In this document: in pieces, positions 1 to 11,500 of the stretch
Layout of the letters: every line of letters begins with the position of its first letter
Numbering within the stretch: the stretch's first letter is position 1
Assembly: GCA_004335635.1 (NCBI GenBank)
Contig: QAXH01000984.1
Coordinates: 1-22,822 of the forward strand
Reading direction: 5' to 3'
DNA: 22,822 nucleotides
DNA from: Chloromonas sp. AAM2
Taxonomy: Eukaryota > Chlorophyta > Chlorophyceae > Chlamydomonadales > Chlamydomonadaceae
The notes under the pieces: model-generated
The model's database searches: none
Told to the model about the DNA's origin: nothing
Seen by the model: only the letters and a program-made list of their open reading frames with translations
Translations under genes and position numbers: made by a program

Positions 1-20
1 TATGGCCTTCGTGGTACCAG

Positions 21-25
21 TTACA
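21..25 (-). terminator. Candidate TGTAA poly(A) signal of the TANGO2-like gene
   Basis: TGTAA on the minus strand, about 260 nt past the stop at 284, is the volvocine-type poly(A) signal. Another TGTAA lies at 278-282, almost touching the stop codon. I prefer the distal copy because it allows a normal 3' UTR. The 1-283 stretch otherwise shows no gene. Confidence 0.4.
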
Positions 26-283
26 TGGCATGCGCATCTGCATGAGCAGCCAGCCATGGGGGTATCTTGCGCAAGAGAGGCTGGGGTAACCCCTCCATTT
101 CCATGTTTATATGAATTAATTCCTGGAGTATATCCATGCAAATCAGAAGAACCAGGCATCGATGTTCGGCTGTAGCCTGCTGGGGCACACAGAACCGGTC
201 ACACAAGCCACACAGGCTTGTTACCGATACCGCAACTCCCAATAACTTGAGCTATTCGGGAAATGCAATCTTCCTCCTTACAC

Positions 284-3200
284 TCACAACCCATCGCAGT
301 GACATGTACCTTGCGACTTCAGTGCCTCAATCAAAAAGCAATGCTTGTCCCTGTGCCAGCGGCCCACTAGGCCTGCCTCACCTATTGGCACTCCTATGAA
401 ATAGGCACGCAATCCGTCTGCTTCTGGCTCTGCTGCACAACTTGCTGCAATTGGTGCCTGCATGCCTGCTTGGCCGATGTCCGTTGCATGCGCCTGCATG
501 ACGGCTTGCTCGGTAGTGATGGGCACGTTGCCCCCCTCTTGGTGGGGCACTAAATATCGTTCTCGCAACTCGCACTGGCCACTGTCCCAAACTGCCAAGA
601 TGGTCTGAGATCGGGTTCCGTACGCGCCAAACTGCAATGCAGGAAGGAAGTGTTAGTGCTCATGTATGTCGGCCTCAGTACTCACTCACTAGGAGTAACC
701 AATACCTAACCAAGACCTTCGTACAGGTTCGTGAACAAAGTTCTGGTCTGAGGAAAATCCGCTGCATGGGATGTTCCAAGTAACGGATTTGTCAAGTTGT
801 GCGTTAGATAGGTAAACCACTTATCTTGGATAGCAGCCCCTGGAAAGCAAACCTTGAAGGATCATGCTGCATGCATGCATGGCCCGCCTCTGCCTTCTAC
901 ACACCCCGTGCTAGGCACATCGGTTGTTGTTTTCGCCATCTGTGTTCCACTTGTGCGACGATACGGATGTGACAAGATACAAACACACACACCCTTTATT
1001 CCCCCTTGTTTTCTTCACACACCTTGCTAGGCACGGGCTCCACAAAGCGTGCACTGGCTATGTACTCTAGGTGTTGCTCGGCCCTCAGGTCATGCAGTGC
1101 TAGACGCTCGCCATCGACGCCACACGGCCGCTGCTGCTCGTCGCGACATGCATCGCTCAGAAGCTGATTGAAGAGAGGCTCCCAGGGCAGAGGTGGGCAG
1201 CCTACAGGACCGTTGCAAGCAGGCAGATTGCATCAACCTATGACACTGGTAAGCAGTGGCCAGGGACAAGGAGTGACCAGGGACAAGGAGTGACCAGGGA
1301 CAAGGAGTGACCAGTACCAGGGACAAGGAGTGACCAGGGACAAGGTGTGACCAGGGACAAGGATGGCGTGATCAGCGTGATGACCCCAACACAACTTCAC
1401 CAGGTGAAGCTGCTTTGTGTACCATCGTTGTCGTCATCCAAGCAGCACCAGCAGCAGGCCGTAGTGGTTCCACAGTGTTGAGTGCCAACCACTAATGCAG
1501 CACGTCACGACAGTGTCGGCTGCTGGTGGCTGAGCGGAGTGCATCAAACGGTCAGATCTCTGACGACCCCACTGGTTGGTTGCTGTAGCAGCATGTGCTG
1601 GTTTAGGCCCGCCGAATGACAGCAACGGTTGTTTTGATGCAACAAACCAACTGTGTAGATAAAAGTCTTACCTAGTATAGGCACAGATATTCTATCATGA
1701 AAACAGTGACATTGGCCTACCTGTGCCTTGTGCGTGAGCCTGGGCCGAGGCTTTACATGGCTCCATGAGCTGGGACATGAGCGCCACCCCGGACTCGACC
1801 TTGGGCCACTGACCCAACAGACCGTTGCTCACGCCTGCAGCCAGGTGTGTCGCTTACAGCGTGAGCGCTTTTTCAAGCTGTAGGATGTACCAGTGGAGTC
1901 TCAAGGGGCATAACAAACAACCAGGGCGTAAAAGCCACCACCTTGATGAGCAAGCCTGTGCACACACCAGTGGTTGAGGAATCCATAATGTTCCAAAAAC
2001 GTGCATCACGTGTCTTCCTCAGGTGTATCCCTCACGAACCGGAGGTCACAACAGACAGCCGTGTTCTGAACCTGCTCTTCATCAGCCAGGCATAGGGTGC
2101 GAGTCGGGTTGTCGGAGTCGATTGTCAAGCTTTTGGCTGCCAGTGTCGCTTACACCACACAACACGCACAGACGTTTTGACCCCTGCCAACGCACCATAA
2201 ACTTTTCCGGGCTGAAGTGGTGTTGTGGCTGCACAACCACTCGTGCTTGTCTGCCCCTGCTGATGTGTTGGGATCCCTGTTCCACGCTCCTCCGCTTGTC
2301 CCATGGGTGTGTTGGAATGCGAGGCCTGGCTAGTGCCACAGGTTGTCTGTTTCTGGCGGTTAGCTGGGCTGTTGTTTGTGTAGGCCATAGTGCACGCCAC
2401 CAAATCAATGCACACCAGGTTGAAGCCGTGGTATGACGACCCTTGGACACCCTGCGGTGCCTCCATGCATGCCAAGGGTAACATCTTTCGGCGATAAGAT
2501 GTCGTGCCAGCGTTGGTTGAGCCGCATGTGAACATGACGTTTGCATGCATGCACAATGAAGCTCACGGCGGCTGGCAACTGTCCTCAAGTGCATGTTTGT
2601 GACCCAGACTCTACACCCAGCTTACATGCACAGTATTTCTGTTATGTGTTCTGAACCGAGGTTGTGTGCGCAGCACAGACATGCAGAAATGTCTGCGAAC
2701 ATCAGGGGCGTTTCCTGTCATGCGTTTTTCATCCTGTCATGCGTTTTTCTGTGCCCCTTCCCAGAGTATTGTGCCTGACTAGCAGGTTAGTCTTGGATGA
2801 GTACCAGCAATGTGGTGTTGCCGAAGCCTGCAACAAATTCGTTGTGTTGCAGTTGGATAGAGGTTTACGGACTGGCCTCACATGCACCTGCCACGAGCAC
2901 TAGCAAGGCTCTAGGATTGAACACCTATATTTTTCACCTGTATGTCACTGACTTGACATCACAGCCACGAATTTGCGTGGAATCCAAAAACCCAAACCCT
3001 AAAAGCCAGCCAGTACATTCCACAGGCTGGCCTTACATTGCAGTACTCTTGGGGGCTCAGGTCCGAATTCAAAAAGTTGGTTGGCAGCTCACCACGGGAG
3101 CGTTTGTGCTCCATAACGGCCGCTTCATCAGGGTCAGGGTCGATCTGCATACAGTGGCAGGCAATACTCGTACAATCATTGTACATGTGAGGGCACTGTA

Positions 3201-3874
3201 TACCGTACTTGTGGTTGGCTGACCCGTGATTGCATTCCGTTCGTGCGCCAGCCATGACACATGCAACCACAGCTCTTGCCTGGATTCCAGTGCTAACGAT
3301 TCAGTCGGTAGTCATGCATTGCGCCAGGCAATCACCCGGCCATCGCAATGCCAAGGGTCTTTCTTGACTTGCTTCTTACCCAGAACGTCATCAGTCTCCG
3401 CCCTGCTTGAACCCCTTTCGAATCACTTGGATCAGATTGCTTCTACAAGCAGCAGCTGTCAGACCACTGGTCAGCCCCTTGGGTAATCAGACCTCACCTC
3501 TCTTAGGTTGGTGAGCAAGGCAACTCGACCGCGCAGGCTGACACCCAGCCATGTGCCGCCTGCCTGCACGTCTCGTCCACCTAAGATGTGCTGCTCGGGC
3601 ACGTCTGCCCAGAAGTGTGTGTGCTGCACGTGCAAGCAAGAATTGCATACGTCGTCGTGCATGTGCCGAGGTGCATGCGCGGTGCATGGTACGGGTGCGC
3701 AGCGAGGTTTATGGACAAGTAGACGCATGCAAAGGGTGTTCAAGCTAGATAGAGAAGCCTTATATTGCCTTGAAGTCTTACTTGTGTCGGCCTTGCGATG
3801 AATTCGTCACGATTGAAAGCCAAAAGAAACCTCAAGCCTGGCACAAGATTCAGACCAAAGAAGCCAATGCACAT
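284..3874 (-). CDS. TANGO2-like: TANGO2/NRDE-family protein, seven exons, complete
   Basis: Exons, all joined in phase: 3874-3782, 3623-3498, 3144-3037, 2451-2196, 1834-1721, 1201-1023, 631-284, giving 407 residues. The start is fixed by Met-Cys at the N terminus, as in the family; Cys2 is the presumed N-terminal nucleophile of an Ntn-hydrolase-like fold. Seen in order: NRDE at 21-24 followed by F and RP, GGR at 46-48, GGTWLG at 53-58, TN at 69-70, SRGELP at 89-94, YHGFNL at 116-121, YGVSN at about 194-198, and YGTRSQT from 296. These match animal TANGO2 and its plant relatives. The family is known for roles in Golgi organisation and in heme or lipid handling, but its chemistry is unsettled. 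The protein is longer than the usual 270-280 residues because of a polar insert at about 131-185 and a tail of about 85 residues after 320. Family assignment is secure; the exon 4 and 5 edges are the least certain. Confidence 0.93.
1260..1363. repeat. 17-bp minisatellite in intron 5 of the TANGO2-like gene
   Basis: Six head-to-tail copies of ccagggacaaggagtga start at 1260, 1277, 1294, 1317, 1334 and 1351; the last is partial. The first four are identical. Six extra bases (ccagta) separate copies 3 and 4, and copy 5 has one A-to-T change. The array lies inside the intron at 1202-1720. Confidence 0.9.
2714..2749. repeat. Short tandem duplication in intron 3 of the TANGO2-like gene
   Basis: The segment cctgtcatgcgtttttc occurs twice in direct succession, separated by two bases. 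It is intronic, within 2452-3036, and no function is apparent. Confidence 0.8.
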
Positions 3875-3900
3875 GTTGCAGGAACAATTGTCAATTTCGT

Positions 3901-3906
3901 TTATAC
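3901..3906 (-). promoter_or_regulatory. TATA-like element upstream of the TANGO2-like start
   Basis: TATAAA on the minus strand lies 27 nt before the ATG at 3874. If it is functional, the 5' UTR would be only a few bases, so it may be chance or serve a minor start site. The 3907-4665 stretch between this gene and the giant gene shows no convincing coding exon and presumably holds the promoter. Confidence 0.25.
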
Positions 3907-4665
3907 TGCTGGCGCATCCTGAACACAAGGGAGGTTTGCTTTACGTAACACCGTGTTTGCGTTACGAGATACGCTACGCAATGTCAACCTCACTTGTTGA
4001 TTGAAGATTTGAGAATGAAGATCGCGTGAGTTTGAATACGTAACGTGCATAGCCTTACAGCTGGTGCTGGCTTTGCACGGCCTGTCGTCCTGCCGACGAT
4101 GGAAAATCCTGACGAGCTCCGCGCCTTGGCTGGCGAGCAGGCCAGGACAGAACCTCTGTACCGCTTTGCAGCCTGACATACCTAGCTTTGCTTCCTTTAC
4201 TTACTTTGCTTGTACTTGGATGTGATTAGCGCAGCAACCCTATCTTACCCTTAGGGTATCGGGACAAGAGCAGCAAGTTCCTCCCTCCGCCTCCTGTTGT
4301 GCCATTGTTCCATAAGGCTCAGTCGCACGGCATTGGTGCCTTCCTCTACGCATGTAAAAGCAACAATACCCAAACAACAAGGCAGGCCCGACGTTTGCAC
4401 TAGCTCAGGTAACTAGCTGCTGCATCACCAGTGTGAGCAGAGATTCCACTGAGGGGACTACCAGTCAGGAGACTCAACACAGTGACAAATTGATAGCCGG
4501 AACGGATGAGCGGAAAGGAGTGTTGTGGAATGCTACGAGGGGTGGGGATTTCAAATCAAGTGACTCATGATGGCACCTGCAGCGGCACTGCCGCCTACTA
4601 TGTTTCGCCTGACTAAGGTGCTGGGTCCTGGAGGCTGCAGCCGCTGCACGGGCTTGGAAACGCTT

Positions 4666-4670
4666 TTACA
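4666..4670 (-). terminator. Candidate TGTAA poly(A) signal of the giant gene
   Basis: Minus-strand TGTAA falls 83 nt past the proposed stop at 4753-4755. This spacing supports the view that the giant gene ends near here. It is a five-base motif, so chance occurrence is possible. Confidence 0.35.
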
Positions 4671-4752
4671 CACCAAACCTGCCTGTTGCATCAGGGGCTT
4701 GCGACAGCAACCACATACACTCAAGACCTCACGAACCATGACTGGCGTACGT

Positions 4753-4922
4753 CTAAATCGAGTCACCAATATGTTCCAGATTCAGGACGTTCCAGACCAA
4801 GCCATGCAGTGGACTGGCACCTGTTGACGGGGAAGAGCATACGAATCTAATTTCCTCGGTCAAGCACGAACGTTCGTCAGGCTTAAGACGCGCTTGAACC
4901 AGCAAATTCATCACATCAGGTT
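4753..4922 (-). CDS. Probable terminal exon of the giant gene (tentative)
   Basis: A minus-strand stretch of 56 codons ends in TAG at 4753-4755 and reads like real protein. It begins EPDVMNLLVQARLKPDERSC, has a mixed charged and aliphatic make-up, and ends HIGDSI. An AG acceptor sits just before 4922, giving entry phase 1. Exon 11 of the giant gene ends in phase 2 at 5519, so a linking exon is needed. One phase-compatible candidate is the 29-nt piece that runs T CAT CAA CGT and ends AAAG before a gtgtgg donor, near 5353-5381. Another is a small exon near 4998-5016 (GACCTGCAAGAAAAGCTG). I cannot choose between them. Confidence 0.35.
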
Positions 4923-5518
4923 CTTATTGTTGGCCTGCTTATCAAACCAAGCACTGCTTAGGAATGCAAGCTGGCATCCCCACACGCCAGCTCACACCAG
5001 CTTTTCTTGCAGGTCCCTGCGGGGCACACGACAAGAAAACAGTTCAGGTATGAACCTCTGGGTGAATGTTGCCCTTGCCCAGGTAAATGTATGCAGCGTT
5101 CACAAGTGTGCTGTGTCTACGCACAACCCCTGCATTGCCATTGCAGACTTGGTTGTATTCACCCAACACAGTACATGTATGCGGCTCATGCCCTAAACAA
5201 CGAACCCAAGCGATGGCCATAATGGCAATCACCATTCAACAAACAAGGCTTGTCCCAACTCAAGTCCCATCTGCCAAACCACGGTGATCAACTGACATCC
5301 CATCATCCATGTGATCCTTTCTGCTGGCTGATCTCTACATGCATCCACACCTTTGCAGGCAACGCTACCACGTTGATGACTGCCTCCGAAGCAGGCATCT
5401 ATATGACGCTCTGTTCGCTGTGTTATGCTTAATCACTATGCTTGTTACCGCTGCACCATTTGACTGTCCTACGTGTAGTTTGACTGACCAGCCAGCCCAC
5501 CAAGCCCCCTGGCCTCAC

Positions 5519-8500
5519 CTGAGCTGCGCCACACACGCGCCGATCTTGTGCTTAAGCAGCTGCACCAGCACATCATCACCCTCCGCCGCCTGATGCGCGG
5601 CATCCAGCGGCCCAGAAACCGCCGGCGCTGTGAAATCAGGTGCACCACTGACTGCTGCTGCGCTAGAAACCGACTTTGCCTTCCTGGTTTCCGGCCCAAG
5701 GGTGACAGCAGCCTGCTTTCCATACTCTGTCGGCTCGTTGCCGTTGCCAAGTGCTACCAGCGGTTGGGCAGTTGTGGTCACGGATGGGTTTGCCATGCTT
5801 GACAGCCCATTCTGTGCCGATGCTGGTTGTGGCGATGGAGCGGGCGTAGCGATTGCCCACCCTGCCTTCCTCTGGCGCTGAGCAACTGCTGGTGCAGCTG
5901 ACTGCTGGAGCGATAAGAGTGGCACACCAGCGGCGGGAGTCTCCCACAGAGCTGATGCTTGAGTGCTGCCCTGTGGGGAATCATGCACAGCTTCAGTTGC
6001 AGCCACTGGCAGGATACTCTCCTCGTTATGTAGCCATGCATGCTCATGCCCATGCTTCATGCTGGCTGCATGGTCTTGAGGACAGCGGGCGGCTGGCTGC
6101 ATGCTGGGTAGTGGCACTTCCGCCCCAGTTTCAGCCAGCTTTGTCCTGTGCAATGTGCCTTCTGTTTGCGCGCCGTGAGATACGGCCTGCTTTGGGGCAT
6201 GTGGGCTGCCAGGTGGTGCCGAGTGTGGTGCTTCAGGTGCTGATGCAGGTGTGCACGCCATTGCGGGTGCTGCTGCCTGCTCTTGGTAAGCAGGACTGTC
6301 AGGCTCACCCAGTTCCGCCATGGCCACTGCTACTGCAGCTAGTGCGGCCTGAACCTTGCTTGTGTCCGCTGCTTTCTTGCCTGGCGTGTGGCCGGCAAGT
6401 GCCTCCAACTGCTGCAACAGACTGGCTAGTGTCGCTTGATGCCCATCGGCCACCACCACTGCTGGCCCCGGCAGGGCGCTGACTGAAGCAACTGGTGGCC
6501 CCGTCTGGTCACCAGCTGAAGGATTGGCACCAGGTAGATGTGCTGCTGCAATTCCGTTGCCTTGAGCCACAGCAACTTGTGCAGTACCACCCCTTGCTGC
6601 AAACGGGCTTTCAGCAGCAGCAGTGCCTGGGCCAACACTGCCCAGGCCTTGGACATCAACAGCTGCTTCAGAAAGGCCAAGGGCCGTTTTCAGATCGACT
6701 GTTTGTCCCCCTGGACCGTTGGATGCATTGCACTCGTGCTGGGAAGGGGCAAGCACCAGGTCTGGTTGACTTGGCTCATGGTCAGCCGGGAGTGAGTCCT
6801 GAGCTGGGACATTGCTGGTGCACGTGGACACGTTGGGGAACCGGCTAGCCTCCGATTCGCCATCACTCGAGTCGAGCACAGTGATGGTGCAGGGAGGGAA
6901 GCGGCGGGTTGGGGGCATGGCCCAAGACAGGGGCACACCGCCCGCAGCAAGAAGCGGGCTTCCGCTTCCATTCATGAAGAACAACGGGACACCAGCAACT
7001 TCATCCTCATCATCACCATCTTCTTCCCCTCCCGCTTGGCTTGCTACAGCAGGCAGCACATCACCATGGCCATCACCATCGCCATTTCCACTGCCAGCGT
7101 CGCTCGGCTCCCATGCCAGCTTTGTGCTGAAATCTTCACAGTGCTCCTCTTGCACTGGCAGGCTTTCTGACTTTTCGATACTCATTTGCCTGAACACATC
7201 ACCATCGCTGCTAGTTACACTGGCCATTGCGGCTGTTACGGCCCTGAGCCGTTCAGCAGACAGCTCCGAATCAAGCTGCTGCCCTCCCAACTCCGATGGC
7301 CGCAGGAACGCTTCACTCGCTGTGTAGAAACTGCTATCGCAGCCCAGCGCCTCGCTCCCTTCATCCAACGACCGCCCTCCTACGCTAGCTGAGCCAACAA
7401 GCGCTTCAACGGTGCTGGCACCATCTGACGCCGTGTCTGCTCTCTGCATAGCCACGGGTGCATTTATCCATAGCCCCAAGGCTGGACGTTCCTCACCAAC
7501 TCTTCCCGGAATGTTCAGACGGGGAAGCACTGGAAGCGCCATGACATCAACCACGCCTTCCCTGTGCTGTTTTGACACCTCCGCCTGTGTTCTAGGTGCA
7601 GCAGTGATGCCCTCTCGGTTGCCTCCGCTAGCAGCAGCAGAAGCCAACCCATCATGCTCTCTGCCCTGCTCCCACTGCCGCCTGCCCAAGCCTCCTTCCT
7701 CACCACTACCAGGCACAGCATCAGGGCCCAAGGCAGCAGCTTGAAAAGGCTCTGCCACTGTGGTGGTGTCAGGGGAGGTGCCTGGCATGCCGACACAGGC
7801 GTGAACCACACTAGGCACACCACCAGGCGCCCCAGGCGCATGGCCGCAGGCTCGCGTCTGATGGCTTGCCAGGCTATCTGAAGCTCCAGCAGTCACAACC
7901 ACGGGCTGGAAACCGGGTAGCACTGTTGTGGTCCAAGGACAATACCCATCAGGACCATTGACAGGGTCTTCTGCCGTGCTGCGGCCAGACACACCCGCTA
8001 GGCTTGCTGAATCATTGGTTGGGCGCACAGCGGGGTCGGTGCCGTCTGGTGTCCCGTCAGCGGATGCCCTCGGCGTGTCATCAAAGAGGGTCCAAGTGAC
8101 AGTTTGTGCGAGGATGTGCGCCACACGCGACGTGGAGAGCTGGCTCCTGTACAAGCACCGGGATACCTCGGGTCATTCTCAACTGCCGAATCAAACAGCT
8201 GCCAAAGTAACTGACAGGTGTTGTCCAACCAAAAAGCAAGTTGCCACAATTCTTTGAAAAGCCTAAAGCCTGGGATGTGTTAACGAACAGAGAGTGTTTA
8301 CCGTTGAACAGCTTGAGCTTGCCTCAGCAACGGGGTCAGAATTGAAGGTTCCCATACCCATACCTAACATAGGTGTCAACGCTGGCTGGGGTAATGAACC
8401 TCTTACCTATCAGAGTCCACGGATGCCCTTGGGGAAGGTGTGTCCCAGGGGCCGGACCGGAGGTGGGGCATCCAGGCCGGATTCCCGAGCGCAGGCGATG

Positions 8501-11500
8501 TGCCGTCAGGCATGCTGAGAGCGGGACAGTGCCCACGCGCCCGACGCTCGGGGCTGTTGCTGTATGGCGGTGGGCTGATGGAGGCCGCGGGTGAACCGCT
8601 TTGGGAGCGTGTGTGCGCATGAGCCGCGCCAACGCCAGCGCTCTCCTGCCGGTCCGCCAAAGGACTGTTGCTGCTACGGAGCGCGTTCCTCTCCGGCGGG
8701 CTTCCGATTGTTTGCGGCGATGTGCCTGCGTGATGCTTGCCATGCTCGCTCTCTGCTGGGCTGGTGCTGCTGTGCTGATGCACATGGCCTGCTGACACAG
8801 CGTCGCTTTCAGGATAAACATGCTCGGGGTTGAAAAGTGTCCTGGATGCGTGCCTGTCTGCCTCCCAAACATGATTGCCACTGGGTGTAGCACCTGGACT
8901 GACAGCGTCCTTACTTGCATCCACTCCAGAATCTGCATTCATTGCCAGAGAGAGGGACCGCTGCAGCTTCAGCGTGCCTGCTGCTGTGCAATCGGAATCA
9001 GCGGCAGCTGCGCCAACACTCCCTGCATTGCTGGTGTCCCGGGAAGGCACGGGCGTGTCATCAAAAAGTGCAGAAACGGAATTGCCGACAAGCTGAGAAA
9101 GCACAGGCACAAAGACACTGGATTTGCCAGGTGTAGTTGCGTTGTACAGGGTCTGTGGGGAACGTGTCAAGCGCTGGGCCTGGGATGCAGAGAATGGCAT
9201 GGCGGCCTGTGGGCTGTTCAAGTCGATGCGGAGATTAGGCTTGTACTGGGGTGATTTAACAGATGGGGATGGCTGTGGGGAGCAGCCGGTGGGTGACTCT
9301 GGGCTGGGCGGTTGTGTGAGCGGTTGTGGCTGCTGATTGTCACTTGGGCCCTCATCCACATGCACGTGGGACGTTACTCGTGGTTGTGGTTCCGGAGCAG
9401 CTGCGATAGGGGGTTCTGGGTCACCCCAGCGTCGCCTGGCCGTTACGGGGCGAGGCTGTGGGGACGGGCTACGTGTATTGGCAGCTGCAGGGTTACGAGC
9501 ATCTTGTTCTGCTGCAGGGCTGGAGCTTGTGCTTGCAGCAGCTGTCTGTTGCAGTGCAGCTGGTTGCGGTGCTGGTGTGCTAAGCCTACTAGAGGCATCC
9601 ACAGCTGACGCATGCTCCTGTGTGGAGTTGCCCTGGCTGTCTGTGTGAGCAATAGGCTGCTGCTCAGGAGGGAGCGAATCTGCAGCAGCTGCCACTGGCA
9701 CTGCCTGCGTCTCAACTGCTGACAAGCCAGCCGTGGAATGGATACTTGGGTCGGCAGAGGACGCTTGTCCTGATGGGCTGGGCTGCTCTGCAGCCGCTGG
9801 TGTGGAGGCCACAGCCGCACTTACAGATGTCGTTGAGGCAGAATTTGGCTGGGGATTGAGGACGGCTTGCTGGGCCAGGACGGCAGCCAAACTGGGTGCA
9901 TCTGCAATGCCAAACTTGGCCGCTAGCTTCCTCAGAATGCGATCCAGGTCGGCATCTGCCTCCAGCATGTCAACCACTGCTGTGGTTGCAGGGAGGGATA
10001 CCGCTGAGCTGCTGCTGAGTTGTGGACCATTAACCGGACTGTTAATGGCAGCTTCCAAAGCAGCTTTGTCGATGGCACCGACAGCAGCACCAGTGGTGGC
10101 CATAGGGTTGCTTCCACCGTCACTCAAACTGATGGTACCAGATGGGTCGGCGGGCATGACCTGCCGATGAGTGCTGGCTGAGCCGTTTTCCAGCCCGGGT
10201 GGTGACCGGGCAGCTGTGAGCATTGAGCTATAGGACGCCATTGCTGGCCCTGTGGTGCTGTCAAGTGTTGCTGACGTTGCAAGCTGACGTTGGAAGGATG
10301 TTGAGTAGGCTAGCAGGGGCATGGAAGCAGCTGGCAACTGATTGGTTGCTTCCTGTGGTCTGGCCACAAGCACATGGCTGAGTGGGGCTGCATTTCCCAC
10401 TATCATAGGTGCGCTGGTGGAAGGCACCAAGGATGATGGTGGTGCGGACAGGGCTGGTATTGGGCTGCTGATGTTTGTAGAGCTAGGGCTCAGAACTGGA
10501 TCGGTTGACTCGCTCTCGTGTCCCACTTGCTGCAGCAGTAGCCGCTGCAAACAGGCAAACAACACGAACCACCAGCAAGGTGTGTCAAGAATGTGTTGAA
10601 TGGTAACTTGCTTATGTTATGTAAGCGTTGACTGTGCCTAGGATTCCTTATGGACTGACTGTGGGTTAGTTAGAGTATTGTTAGATGTCAAGGTCAGTGC
10701 TCAGATTAGATGGATGCATGTGGACACACGACTGGCAACCATAACATTGCTGCTTCATGTTTTGGTGCACGTATTGCACGGTAATGAGGTCTTATGCGCC
10801 ATGGGGTCACTGATTTCATATCTGGCAGGCCAACGACGCGTCGCAGGCCTGGCTAGAAGTGTGCTGATTGAGTGATTGACCAGCCGGCTGGCCAGCAACA
10901 GTAAGACCAACTCACCAGCCGTTGCCTCCAGGATTGGTTAGAAGCGACTGGGGAGACGAAAGGCTTTGCAGCTCCTCCAGGTGCAGTGACTGCAAACGCT
11001 GCTCCTGTGCCACTCGGTGTGACCCCACTGCCATGCAGCTGCAGCTTGGGGCCTTTTGCCTGTAAGCCTCCTGTTCTCTCTAGCAGATAGCTCTGCACCG
11101 GGGATACCGCAACAGGCCCCCCACCAAACCCCCGTCTACTGAATAGGTCGACATCTTCGAGACACGCCAACGGCTTTGCAGTCACAGTCGGTGCATTTGC
11201 CGGCACCACTGTCGCCGCGCCTGCTGGTGTGCTGGGCTTGGCTCGTGCCGCACTGGGTGCAAAGCGGTTAAGGGTCGCCTGTATCCTGTCCTGGATGGCG
11301 TCTCGTTCCCGCAATAGGGCGCGGCTGCGGGCCAAGAGGGCCGTTGCCACTGCACTCGTTGCCGCCGCACCGTCGTCATCACTCACTGAAGTCACGGAGC
11401 AACAGAGCAGGCTTCAAGAGAGGACCAAAAAGCATACAACAGCCAGGATAGCATGCAGAAGTTGAAGGCCAACAGGAGCAGCAAAGCAGGCTTCAGTTCA

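Noticed and set aside
1434..1625. Minus-strand open stretch in the TANGO2-like gene
   Set aside because: Exon 5 joins exon 6 directly in phase 1 and matches the family; adding this stretch brings no family similarity.
2988..3005. Telomere-like run (cccaaaccctaaaag) on the plus strand
   Set aside because: Only one good CCCTAAAA unit with degenerate neighbours, inside a TANGO2-like intron; too short to call an interstitial telomere.
3408..3430. T-arm-like ttcgaatc sequence suggesting a tRNA
   Set aside because: No matching acceptor, D or anticodon stems around it on either strand.
3374..3450. Possible extra TANGO2-like exon (acceptor ttgtag, donor gtaaga)
   Set aside because: Phase 0 on both sides, but the family order is met by joining exon 2 directly to 3144-3037, which supplies the SRGELP block.
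3901..4179. Minus-strand open frame upstream of the TANGO2-like start
   Set aside because: No similarity, and it runs through the presumed promoter; the Met-Cys start at 3874 fits the family.
5012..5047. Plus-strand exon-like piece flanked by cttttcttgcag and gtatga
   Set aside because: Good splice signals, but no other plus-strand exon around it joins in phase, and the region is the 3' part of the minus-strand giant gene.
5853..6482. Long plus-strand open frame of 209 codons, and others opposite exons 10 and 11
   Set aside because: Antisense shadow of a GC-rich, Ala/Ser-rich exon; the minus frame joins in phase to its neighbours and this one does not.
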